A stretch of DNA of 64,000 bases from Atrichornis clamosus (Eukaryota > Chordata > Aves > Passeriformes > Menuridae), in the NCBI GenBank assembly GCA_013400975.1, contig WBMZ01004660.1, forward strand, positions 24,089 through 88,088, in the 5' to 3' direction. Of this stretch, positions 10,947-20,765 are shown in pieces. Under the pieces are notes generated by a model. The model was not told the origin of the DNA. It searched no databases and saw only the letters and a list, made by a program, of their open reading frames with translations. Position numbers and translations under genes: made by a program. Each line of letters starts with the position of its first letter. Position 1 is the first letter of the stretch.

Positions 10947-13900
10947 GTAAATTCTCCTATGCCTTCACTTTCCAATGCTCACTTACATTTCAGTGGGATG
11001 TGACCTGTGGGACGTGGATTGACGCAGATGAACAGTGGCCACTGCAGTTGTTCCTCCTAGCATAATTGTGCCAACAAAAGTCCTTTCCAGCAGGTCTGTG
11101 TCACTGCATGGGTTCAGCTGGTGCCCAGTGGGGTTGGCAGAGCCTGGTTTGTTGGTGTGATACTCTCTCATCATATCACTCGTGTCACGTGCATACCAGG
11201 GGGAGTAAGGTCCCCCTTTGGTGCTGCCAGCTGTGTGACAGGATCTGCTCAGCATTCTGGGGCTGGGAATTGTAATGAGCTAGCGGCCCCTCCTGTCACA
11301 TCCTCTGAGCCACCTCCTTTGGGTTAAAAAATAGGAGTTTGGTAGAAAAATGCAGTTTGGCTGTATCTCTGTAATCCCTGTAGTACTGGGCTGGGAGGGA
11401 ATGCTGTCATCATGTATGTGCGTTTGGGAACAGGTACCTGGGTTCTGCTGGGAACAGGGGACACGGCCCTGGGGCACAGGTACCCCCGTCCTGGTGTGGG
11501 AGGGAGAAGTTCCTCGGTACCACACGGGACTGGCTTGGACTGGGAGCTGTTCAGTGGTGCTCAGCATCTATATTTAGCTTCAGCCAGGGCTTTTCTGAGA
11601 AATGCAGGATGAGGAGGAGAGCAGTCAGTGTGTTTCCTCTGCTGTCTGTTAGAGCCAGAATTGTTGTGCTCAGCAAACACTAATGACAAGCTGTGTCTTA
11701 CAGTGGTGTCATATTCACAGCAAGATGTTCTCTTTGTTCCTGGAAGCATCTCATGTGCCTGAAGTGATTTACATTTTAAACTGCTTTGCCTTTCAGATAC
11801 AGATGGTTGTCCAGAACATCACTGGGCTGCAGAGCCCTTCGTTTGAGACCCTGAGCTTCCTGCTGACTGTGCTGGCTGCCACTGTCACCCCGCTGTTTGT
11901 CCTGTCACAACACTGGGCCCACCTGCCCTGCGGCTGCATCATTAATTGCAGGAGGAATTCCTACGCAGTGTCTTCGGAAGATCCCAAAAGTAAGTGCGGA
12001 AGGGTTGCCTCGGTGTAAGAGGGGATGCCAGACCTTCCCTGGTAACTTTCTTGGAAACTTCTAGAGCCCTCTTTCTCCTGGACCTCATGTGAAAACAGCT
12101 GGAGGAATGGAATGGGTCAGTTGGCAGGGACCTACAGGGATCATCTCATTTCACATGCAAACATTAGGATGTGGGAGTTGTTTCCCGTTCTCAGGAGTGA
12201 AAATCCTCTGCCATCAGTGGATGAATTCCTGACATCCACTGCATGTTCAGGGAGAAAGAGTTCCTGAATCCTAGAGAAAAGCCATCCTCAGTGCATGGCC
12301 TTCACTTGCTTTAAACACATTCTCAGGTGCAGAATGGCTTGTGCTGCCACTGCTGCCCTTTAGCCACTTTTGTGGAGAAAATGACTGCAGTTCATCAAGA
12401 AGGCTGTTCCTTCTCAGAAGTCTTCCTCTCAACAATTCATTCTTTTTATGGAGAGAAAATTGCCTGTTTCCAGCAGTAGCTGGATAATTTATTCATGTTT
12501 TAGCATGTCATTTTCAATGTGTTTGTAATCTCATTTTTCTTTTTGGTCTGGACTCCTAACATGACGTTTCTTTCCTTCCTGCTTAGCCAAGCGCAGGGGG
12601 TTCGAGTTCAACCTGTCATTCCAGCAGGGTTATGGAATCTACAGAATATCCCAGGAGAACCCCCAACACCACGGCGATGGTAAATCCACGTCCTACCACA
12701 ACCTGGGGAGCTCTGACCGCGAGGAGCTGGATCCTGGCAGAGGCAGCGATGCCGCCGGTTCTGGATTCCTGCCCGGGGCCCTGGGACACGGATCCAGGAA
12801 CGCCCCCGGGGGGGCCGGACCGGACCCCCCACACCCCTCTCCTGATGGGCCAGGGGCCAGTCGGGGCCAGGAGGGCACAAACTGTGACCCATCAGTGTTC
12901 CCTGAAGGACCAGAGTGGAGGCTGTCCCACGAGGAAAGCCACAAACCGGAGCTCTCGGACTGGGAGTGGTGCCGGAGTAAATCCGAGAGGACCTCTCGGC
13001 AGGTAAAACAGGAATCTGTCTGTTTTCTTTTCTGTTAGTAAGAGCTTCCTTATGAAATAGGAATGATTTTTACTTACACTGATATTTCTATTAGTTCTAC
13101 TTTTTAATGAAACTCATACTTAGCATTTATAATGTTTAGCAACCACAGACCTGTTGCAGATGCTGATCCTGCAATAATTTCTCACTGGTCTTCTTAATCA
13201 TGGATTTTTCTTCTGTGTGCACCTGCATGGTTTGTACATGGCAGGAATTAAGTATGAATGATGTTAATTCATCTTTATGAATACAAGGTTTCTTTTCAAA
13301 AGATGACATTTTCCAGAGAATTCCACTGTGGAATTCAGTGGACATTGGGCATTACAGTAGGTGGGAGTGGGGTAAGAGCCTGAGTGAAGTCCATGAGACA
13401 GGAGCTCTGGAAGGCTTTCGGTTGGAAACAACATCTGGAAGCCACCTAATCCAACCTCCTGCTCCAAGCAGGGTGACTTCAGAGCCAGATCAACTTGCTC
13501 TAGACTTTTGCACATGCACAGGGGAGATGTATAAGATGTATTTTGTATTCAAATAAGGGAATCTCTCTCCATCTGATAAACACAAGTTTATCATCTGAGT
13601 CAGAGTAGGAATTTGGCTGATATTTCAAATTCGACTGATCATCCCTTTCATAAAAAGCTAATGTTCACTCTGTTGCAGTGTGCAGAGATGAATTCCTGCA
13701 CTTGGAGGCAGAAGTAAGTGATGACTCAGCCTGGTTTTAATTTACCAGTTCTTGCCAAGGCCTTGTGTGCCGTGTACAGCTTGGTTAATAAAGTCACTCT
13801 ATCAAGAGGTTCATAACTGTGGCTCTCCTTGCAGGAGTTTCCAGATGATGTTTAAAAAAAAATTTAAAAAAAGAAAACGTCTTTCGCCCATGTCCCGTGG

Positions 13901-16900
13901 TGCCAGTTCAGAGGCAGCCCTGGGTCTGTCACTGCAGGAGGTGTGAGTAGCTCTTGGTGAGCAGCTGGCAGCAACTGCCTGGGGATGCTTTGTGTGCCCT
14001 GGGGCCTTGTGTGGCACTCCTGGACATACTTTTCACTACTGGCTTTACAAGGACTCACAACTCATCCTTTTCTGACATTTTCCCAAGTATAAACCAGGGT
14101 GCAGTTGCCAGGTATTAGGGCTCCTATGGGGTAAAAGCTCCAGGCTTTGGAGTTACAGCTCTGCCTGGTTCTGACATTCAGCAGGAGCTGCCAGAGCTCC
14201 ATAGCTGATATTTGCTTTGCTGCTGCGAAAGGGCAGAGTGTGAAACCCCGGCAAGCTCTGTAAAAATAACTTTAATGCATTGCTCAGGTGTATGTTGGAT
14301 GAAACATCAGTTTGGGCCACACATAAAATAAGTTGAAAACCATCTCTTATATTCATCCTGCCTGGAAGTCCCGAGATGTCTAAGAAAACCAGGGAAACCA
14401 GGGGTAGGAGTCTCTCCCCAAGCACTGTTTCATCCTCTGGGCACTGAATGGCCCCTGCAGAAGGCTGCCCTTCATTTGTGCTATGAAAGCAGCATTTTGT
14501 ATTCTGCTGTTTCCAGACCTTAAATAAGCAGTGGGAAAGAAATCAGCAAGTTTGATGGAGCTGTTTGAAGAGCAGGGTGCCAGGCAGGAGCTGGGATGCC
14601 TTTGGTTTCCTGTTGAAGCTGTAGACTTGGAGAGTGGCACTTGCTTGAGGTGACAGTAATGATTCTGGAGCTGGTTATCTCCTCATTGTCTGTTCTGTGA
14701 GCAAAGAGTTGCTCCATTAAAGTGATTTCTCTGGAATAAAAGTGGCATGAGAGAGAATGAGACAGCAGGGTTTATTGAATGCATGATAGGATAGCTGTAA
14801 TGGAGAGGGAGAGAGAAAATGGTACTTGTCATTTCTAACTCCTGCTCGGCTGCATTTTTGAAAAATACCTTGAACATCTCATAAAACACCCATGTATCTC
14901 CCCTCCTAAAGAGATTGAGTGTAAATATGTCATGTCTTATTTTGCCTATACTTCAGTGCCCTCAGGCTACAGAAATCTCCCAGGCTGGCGGTATGTTCCA
15001 GGCTTGCTGATTACTTTTCTCTACCTCATCTGTGGGTTGCCTCAAGCAAACTCTATGAAGAGACTCTGTACAGGACCCATTTATGTGCCCTGCAAGGAGA
15101 GAGAGGGGGAGGCTGTGCAAGTGACTTCACTGAGGCGGAGCCAGCACAGGCAGGAGTATTTTAACATGATAAATCCACAGGATTTCACTCACTGCGGGAA
15201 AGTTGTGAACATTCCCATAAACACCAGGCACAGCACAGAAGCTGAGTTAGGAGTGGCCTTGAAGACTCTCTTTGCTTCCCACTGGCTGGTACGTCTGTAC
15301 CGTCTGTACCCTGCTGCTCTGCTGAGCTGTTCCCATCAGCTCTTCCTGCAGAGGTGCTCGGAATTTGGTTCCTGGTTTCCAGAGATCTTCCTGTGCCTGG
15401 AAAATCAATGTAACATTTCACCTCCATCTTCTGCCTCTGCCCCCACGGGTGTGTGTGGTGCTGGCTGGCTCCCTGCTGCAGTTCTCCCCTCGGGTGCTGT
15501 GCTGTACTCTGTCACTGCTTTATATGAACCCGGGCCTGCCTGCCTTGGGCAGGCCAATGGCAGGTGCTGGGCTCAGGCCATCTGAGGTGAGCTTGTCACA
15601 CCCCCTTGGCTCTCCATTTACTGCAGTCAGCCTTGGAAGAGGGAAATCATTGCAGTAATTAATTTCGCTGCAGCTAATTTTAACTTTTAGGGAAGTGGAA
15701 GACTAAGCCTTTATTTTAAAACAAACAGAAAACTCATTGTCGGGATCCTTACTGGAAACATTCTAAAATTACTGGAAATATTCTAAAAATAGACCTTTTC
15801 AGCTCGAGCTGTGTTTCACCAAAGTAATTAGGAATGCAGACTCCTCAGAGCTGTTTTAGATTGCTGGGTTTTCTGCTTGGGAAGGAGCTTGGCTCCCTTG
15901 TGGGAGCAACATGGAACTGGGACAGGGCACAACCTGTGTGTGCTCTTGGCACTGCTGCTGTGCAGACACCTGTCCCAGAGGGCAGGTACAGACTCCAGGA
16001 CATCTGTGCTTCACTGTGACACTGCTGTCACGCCTGTCTGCTCATTCCAGGGCCTGTGGTTCATGACATGTGAAAATTAGGAGCTGTGAGGGAGAGTCTA
16101 CAAAGGGTCTTGTGCTTGAGCCCATCACCAGACACCGTAGAACCAGCTGGGATGGCATCCCACTCAGCCTCCAGCTGCTGCTTTGAGCATTTCCAGCTGG
16201 AAATCTGTCTGGCAGAGCCCATTGCAGCCAGCATGGGACTCAGGTACATCCAGGCCTTCCCTAGGGACGGTATCCTCCCCAGTGAATCCAGCCCTGACTC
16301 TGCTCAGGCAGTGGGAACAGGACAGGTGAGCCTGGGCCTGACCCCCAGTGATGGTGAGGAAGGTTTTGCCTCATGGCAACCACAGCTGCTTCCTGTCTTC
16401 TGTGGAATCTGGAAGGTGCATATATATTTAAATAATGAAGGGATTTGTTTTATCAGTTCTGCAGAGATTTCTGTGCTCAGAATGCATCAGCATTCCGTAA
16501 GAAACAAGGGCATTTGTGATTTATTTCACCGGGATTTTTTTGTCTTTGCTTTTTAAAAATGCCTGTGCTGGTACATGGAGTTCTCCAGTGAAATCCTGTC
16601 CCAGATTCCAACAGCCAGAACATTCTCCAGGCATTGTGGGCAGGGGCTCACGGGGGGATGCCCTGGGGTGGGGAATCCTCTCCACAAACAGTGGAACTCG
16701 GTGAGGGAAGGGCTGGGAGCTCGAGGCAAACAGCACAGCCTCAGACATCCTTCATTGTTCCTGAGGGATCAGATATGTATATTGGATATACTGGGCAACT
16801 TTGAGCTGCCAGCTTGGTGTTTCTGTGCTGCAGAGCTGCAGAGCGCGGCCCTGCAGAGGCACAGGCCCAATTTCAGCCTGGGCTGCAGCCCTGGTCAGTC

Positions 16901-19773
16901 CTGGCAGGTATTTTGGGGTGTTCACTCCAAGCTGCCTCAGCAGAAAGAGCCATTTTGGCTTCCCGAATGTTCTGTGTGGGGAATGCTGTGATTTTGCTAA
17001 TTGAAACATTTGAGCACTTCCAAATGGAAGCCTTTCAATGCTGCCAGAAATCAAGAAATTAATTGTAAAAAAGGCAAATATCTTCTAGAATCACGGAATG
17101 GTTTGGATAGGAAGGGACCTTGAAGTTCATCCAGTCCCATCCCTGCCATGGGACACCTTCCACTACCCCAGGGTGCTCCAAGCCCCGTCCAACCTGGCCT
17201 TGGACACCCCTAGGGATGGGGCAGCCACAGCTTCTCTCATATCCGTATGAATACATACAGGCATATGAAAAAAGAATAAATAAATGCTTATATATCTATA
17301 TCTATGTGTGTGGACATGCAGGGGAAAAGTGTCTGTAAGTGGGTAAAGAACCAGAGCTGAGTGAATTTTAAATCTGCTGTGTTCAAGCAGAGAAGTGTCT
17401 GATCCTTCACCCCCCCTGGCTGAGAGTGAGTGAGGTCTTGGGAAGAGAAGGCTTCCCTTTGCAGTATCAGTCATGGACAGCCAGGACAGCAGGGACAACA
17501 AGGACAGCCAGGACAGCAGGGACAGCCAGGACAGCAAGCACAGCAAGGAGAGCAAGGAGAGCAAGGACAACAAGGACAGCCAGGACAGCAGGGACAGCCA
17601 GGACAGCAAGCACAGCAAGGCCAACAAGGACAGCCAGGACAGCAAGCACAGCAAGGAGAGCAAGGTTCTCTTGGCCTGTGATGTTGCCATGGATGCCAAA
17701 CCAGCATGGGATGGATGGAGAAGGAACACCCTTCAGCTCTGGGCTGTCCTGCTGTGCTGCCCGTCTTGCTGTGGCTGAGTCTGACCTAACAAGCTCAGTG
17801 CTGGAGTTGTAGAAGTTGCACATTTTATTTAGGATTATTGGTAATTTTCTCTGCGTGTTTGATATGCTGCAAAACTGCTGAGACACAAAAGGTGCAAAAG
17901 GGCACTTTGGTTGTAAGGACAGGGTTGGTTTCAATTCCCAGAGCTCTTCACCTTTATGGCAGTGCCTGGTTCCTGCAGGCAGTGTCCAGGCAGCACCAGA
18001 GCTATGTCTTTAGGAAGATGATCCAGGAAACAGGGGCTGTAAATTTCCTGTTCCTTCTTAGAAACACCTATGTGGAAGTGTTTAAAAAGAGAAGGCATAG
18101 TGTAAATTGTGTGGGAGAGTTGTATGTGTTATTTCTTTTGGAAACCAGGTTTTCCTTTAAATGCAGGAATGCAAAGTGTGTGGAAGAAGCCTGGTGGGGC
18201 AGGACCCTCTCCAAGAGCCCTCGGGCCTGGGCTGGGGTGGCAGATGTTCAGGAACAGCACCTTGGATCTCTCTCTGCTTCCACTAGCTGGGGGTGCTCCT
18301 GTTCACGCTGGGATAACGCAGAGCTGGGATCAGGGACCGCCACGGGGGCACTGGAGACCGCTCTGTGTTACTCAGATTCCTTCTGCTGCCTCCTGCTCTG
18401 GAGTGAAATTGCATTGTTAGGCTCAAAATCAGAAAAGCTGAACTGTAGGGAACAGTGGGAGGTAAAAACTTCACAGGATGTACCAGTAGAGTCTGGTTTG
18501 CTGGTGGAGTCCTATTTATTGCCATGGATGTGTCATGAGAAGCAAAAATGGGTATTTAATAATGATTTCAAAGACAAGAAAAAGGTCACATTCTGTTCCC
18601 ATTAATAATAATTTACACTGAAAGTAATTCCAGTAATAATCAGTGTTACCTGCCTGTCCCTAAACCCAGGATAAATGCATTTATCCCTCCTTTGGGCCCT
18701 ATAACTACGGGTTTAGTCCCAGCACTTGTATCCACAGTGCTCCCCAGAGCACAGCATCATGGTTTGCAGGGACAAATGTATTCTGTACTTTAGAAACAGG
18801 TGAAGATGTCTGGAATTGAACAATATTTCCACTGGAATTGTTCTAGTGGAAAATGCCAGCGTTCAGTGCCTCCCTGCTCAGTAATCCCCTCCGTCTTCCT
18901 CCTGTTCAGTGCGACAAATCCAAAGTGTTTGATTAAGCAGGACATAACCTTGTACTGAAGGAATCAGCTTTTATTTAACTCTTCTTTTCATATTCTAGAG
19001 ATGTCACAATAGTCACTTGGGACTTCATGCACTAAGGTGTGTGACACTAAAAACTTTTTCCTAGTCTTTCAAATCATAAATACCAGGTGTCTAAAATTCT
19101 GCAAGGAAAAAGCAGTGAAATGAGTGAACAAACTGAGCTCATTTATAATGGATTTTGACTTGGACAATCATCAGCAGTAACGTGCTTGTTCCTCCTGCAG
19201 CGCGCGGGCGGGGCCTTGGCCATCCCTCTGTGTGCATTCCAGGGGACTGTGTCTCTCCAGGCACCCACCGGGAAAACGCTCTCCTTGTCCACCTACGAGG
19301 TGAGCTCCGAGGGGCAGAAAATAACCCCCACGTGCAAGAAAATCGAGGTGTACCGCTCCAAGAGCGTCGGGCACGAGCCGAGCCCGGGGGAGGCTCGGAA
19401 CACATTTGCTGACACGAGTGTCAAGATTCATTTGGAGGTGCTGGAGATCTGTGACAACGAAGAGGCCCTGGACACCGTGTCCATCATCAGCAACATCAGC
19501 CAGTCCTCCACGCAGGCACGGTCGCCCTCCCTGCGCTACTCCCGCAGGGAGAACAGGTTTGTGTCCTGTGAGCTGGGGGAAAGTGCCTCCTACTCCCTGG
19601 TGATCCCCTCGCACAGCCCCGGCAGTGACTTCAGCATCTCCATCCCAGACACGGTCGAGGCTCACCGGCTGAACAGCCAAAAGCAGCACTCGGACAGAGC
19701 TGGGTATCAGGAGGAGATACAGCTGCTGAACAAAGCCTACAGAGAGCGGGAGCAGGAGGGGAACAGCAATTAA
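10017..19773 (+). CDS. GPR149: GPR149, orphan G-protein-coupled receptor (4 coding exons, complete)
   Basis: The coding exons are 10017-10946, 11797-11989, 12587-13002 and 19201-19773, joining in frame to 703 aa (human protein about 731). The protein is a plasma-membrane orphan receptor; in mammals it is linked to brain and oocyte expression, and no ligand is established. The N-terminus has two N-glycosylation sequons (N7, N11). Seven hydrophobic segments follow: TM1 about 33-58, TM2 about 67-92, TM3 about 104-127, TM6 ending at the exon 1/2 junction, and TM7 in exon 2. A long cytoplasmic tail occupies exons 3 and 4. The receptor is atypical: the TM3 DRY position reads SYNFY, TM6 has LWLP, and TM7 has TPLFV instead of NPxxY, as in family members. 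The ATG at 10017 aligns with the known N-terminus. Another in-frame ATG, at 10005, would add four residues (MPRT). DHX36 follows in tandem only about 780 bp after the stop. Confidence 0.97.
11797..11989 (+). CDS. GPR149: GPR149 coding exon 2 (end of TM6, TM7)
   Basis: Begins IQMVVQN after a TTTCAG acceptor and encodes residues 311-374 plus one base of codon 375. It holds TM7, ending TVTPLFVLS, and the Cys-containing juxtamembrane [10 protein letters not shown], a likely palmitoylation region. The donor is GTAAGT. Phase matches exon 3. Confidence 0.95.
12095..12440 (-). repeat. Possible very diverged CR1 fragment in GPR149 intron 2
   Basis: The stretch with gggacctacagggatcatctcattt, followed by a hexamer-poor region ending near 12440, resembles the reverse complement of a CR1 3' portion (ggacctt-agatcatct-type phrase). 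Divergence is high and a repeat-masking comparison would be needed to confirm it. Confidence 0.25.
12587..13002 (+). CDS. GPR149: GPR149 coding exon 3 (cytoplasmic tail, first part)
   Basis: Completes codon 375 and encodes 376-513. The ends are conserved ([13 protein letters not shown] at the start, [17 protein letters not shown] at the end). The middle, about residues 405-450, is a GC-rich Gly/Pro/Asp stretch that differs strongly from the Asp/Asn/Thr-rich tail recalled for mammals. It is open throughout in this phase, with an AG acceptor at 12585-12586 and a GTAAAA donor. Confidence 0.93.
13405..13505 (-). repeat. Probable old CR1 fragment
   Basis: Contains aatccaacctcctgctccaagcagggt, close to a phrase common in CR1 copies read on the reverse strand (two shared 10-15 bp blocks). 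The edges are uncertain. It lies in GPR149 intron 3. Confidence 0.5.
17090..17240 (-). repeat. CR1 LINE 3' fragment, reverse orientation
   Basis: Begins agaatcacggaatggtttgg, the reverse complement of the CR1 end, then has the accttgaagttcatccagt and ggtgctccaagccccgtcc blocks, and ends near ggggcagccacagcttctc. It lies in GPR149 intron 3, just upstream of the 9-bp minisatellite. Confidence 0.88.
17476..17664. repeat. 9-bp minisatellite, 21 units, with 72-bp higher-order repeat
   Basis: Twenty-one consecutive 9-mers of the type gacagccag/gacagcagg/gacaacaag/cacagcaag/gagagcaag span 17476-17664. A block of eight units recurs with a 72-bp period (the gacaacaag unit at 17494 returns at 17566). 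Because the unit is three codons long, all six frames stay open; one plus frame reads as collagen-like Gly-X-Y (GQPGQQGQQ). It sits inside GPR149 intron 3 and has no flanking splice evidence, so it is annotated as a repeat, not a gene. Confidence 0.95.
19201..19773 (+). CDS. GPR149: GPR149 coding exon 4 (C-terminal tail and stop)
   Basis: Begins [15 protein letters not shown] after a CTCCTGCAG acceptor, phase 0, and encodes residues 514-703 ending REQEGNSN and TAA. This is the most conserved part of the tail: Ser-rich [11 protein letters not shown] and SFRYSR-like phosphorylatable stretches are recognisable GPR149 sequence. Confidence 0.96.
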   Translation, partial: RAGGALAIPLCAFQGTVSLQAPTGKTLSLSTYEVSSEGQKITPTCKKIEVYRSKSVGHEPSPGEARNTFADTSVKIHLEVLEICDNEEALDTVSIISNISQSSTQARSPSLRYSRRENRFVSCELGESASYSLVIPSHSPGSDFSISIPDTVEAHRLNSQKQHSDRAGYQEEIQLLNKAYREREQEGNSN

Positions 19774-20037
19774 AGGGTGCTTAATCTGCACACCTCAGCT
19801 GCTCTGACAGATGTTGCTCCTCTTGGCTCAAGTTGCCCAGGCAAATACACTGTCAGCTGTTTTTTTCCTAACATAAAAATTTTATTTCGGTGCACTGTTG
19901 AATCGATTCAAACTGTTAATGCTATATCAAGGGGATAACAAATACTCAAGTGCTTTACAGCTTTGCATAGTGAATTTCAAGTTATTTATTTATATATCTA
20001 TTTATTTGAGGAACATGTGCATCTAAAGGGAATCCTA

Positions 20038-20043
20038 AATAAA
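20038..20043 (+). terminator. GPR149: Candidate GPR149 polyadenylation signal AATAAA
   Basis: AATAAA lies 265 bp after the GPR149 stop, followed about 20-45 bp later by a GT-rich stretch (ctggtctttgttggc, ggtggtgtttctg), as expected for a downstream element. This would place the GPR149 3' end near 20060, only about 500 bp before the DHX36 start codon. Confidence 0.65.
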
Positions 20044-20342
20044 GTCTTAAACCCCAGCGCTGGTCTTTGTTGGCAGGGGGTGGTGTTTCTGCAGGAACGG
20101 CGGGAGCAGCTCCATAGGTGGGAAGCTGCAGTAGTTTTGACTCACTTGCAGTCCTCAACATCTAAATCGACAAAATACTAAAAATAGTTTTGTAACACCT
20201 GGACATCACTTAGAGTTCGTTGGCTGCTCTTTGTTTCACGGATTAAATCTCTCTTCTTGTTGATTAGGCTTGAAAGTATACAAAGAGCAAACATTAAGAA
20301 AAATCGTACCTATTCCACATTTTGCAACATACCAGCCCGGTC

Positions 20343-20402
20343 GGGGACTCGAACCTGAGACCCGGAGGTGCTCGGAGCACCGGCGGGCTGGGGACTCGAA
20401 CC
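20343..20402 (-). promoter_or_regulatory. Two perfect Pol III B-box motifs, 47 bp apart
   Basis: The 13-mer GGGGACTCGAACC occurs at 20343-20355 and 20390-20402. On the minus strand each contains GGTTCGAGTCC, an exact match to the B-box GGTTCGANNCC bound by TFIIIC. No A box or cloverleaf accompanies either copy, so this is not a tRNA gene. B-box-only loci are known as extra-TFIIIC sites. The position between GPR149 and DHX36 is noted under findings. Confidence 0.5.
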
Positions 20403-20435
20403 CGGGGCCACGAGGTCGCGGCGCGCGCGGGGGGG

Positions 20436-20444
20436 CCGGAAGTG
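20436..20444 (+). promoter_or_regulatory. DHX36: ETS/GABPA site in the DHX36 promoter
   Basis: CCGGAAGTG matches the ETS-family (GABPA/ELK) consensus and typically sits within tens of bases of CpG-island transcription starts. It is the strongest single site in this promoter. Confidence 0.6.
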
Positions 20445-20555
20445 CGGCGGCGGATGAGGCGGGCGGTGGCGGCGGATGAGGCGGGGCCGTGCCGGGCCGA
20501 TTTGAGCCGAGCCGGGCTGGGCACTGCCGGCTGCTCCGCGCCGGCAGCTGCGGCC

Positions 20556-20765
20556 ATGAGCTACGAGCATGACTGGGGCTGGGGTCGCGGTCGGGGTCGC
20601 GGCCGTGGCCGCGGCGGCGATGACGGCTCTGCCTCCGCCTCCTGCTCCTCGTCGGGCGGGTCCGGCGGGCGGGGACGGCACCCCGGCCACCTGAAGGGCC
20701 GCGAGATCGGGCTGTGGTACGCCCGCAAGCAGGGCCAGAAGAACCGGGACACGGACCGGCAGCAG
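20556..20765 (+). CDS. DHX36: DHX36 exon 1: Gly/Arg repeat and RHAU-specific motif
   Basis: Residues 1-70. [12 protein letters not shown] is followed by a Ser/Gly linker and the G4-recognition helix ([17 protein letters not shown]). It ends CAG|GTGAGG, phase 0, within the CpG island. Confidence 0.97.

Larger units (their letters stand above)
13003..19200 (+). other. GPR149: GPR149 intron 3 (6.2 kb)
   Basis: The intron holds a probable CR1 fragment near 13405-13505, a CR1 copy at 17090-17240 in reverse orientation, and a 9-bp minisatellite at 17476-17664. Several long open frames (14932-15585, 16086-16556, 17838-18605) show no known domain and are taken as chance. No RNA gene was recognised. 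Confidence 0.8.

Noticed and set aside
17430..17681. Collagen-like small protein
   Set aside because: The Gly-X-Y pattern arises from a 9-bp tandem repeat that is open in all six frames; no signal peptide or conserved flank.
17838..18605. 255-codon plus-strand open frame in GPR149 intron 3
   Set aside because: It begins at TTG, has no recognised motif and has no matched splice sites; treated as chance.
20343..20470. tRNA gene on the minus strand
   Set aside because: Two exact B boxes are present but there is no A box at the right spacing, the T-stems pair poorly, and no acceptor stem can be formed.
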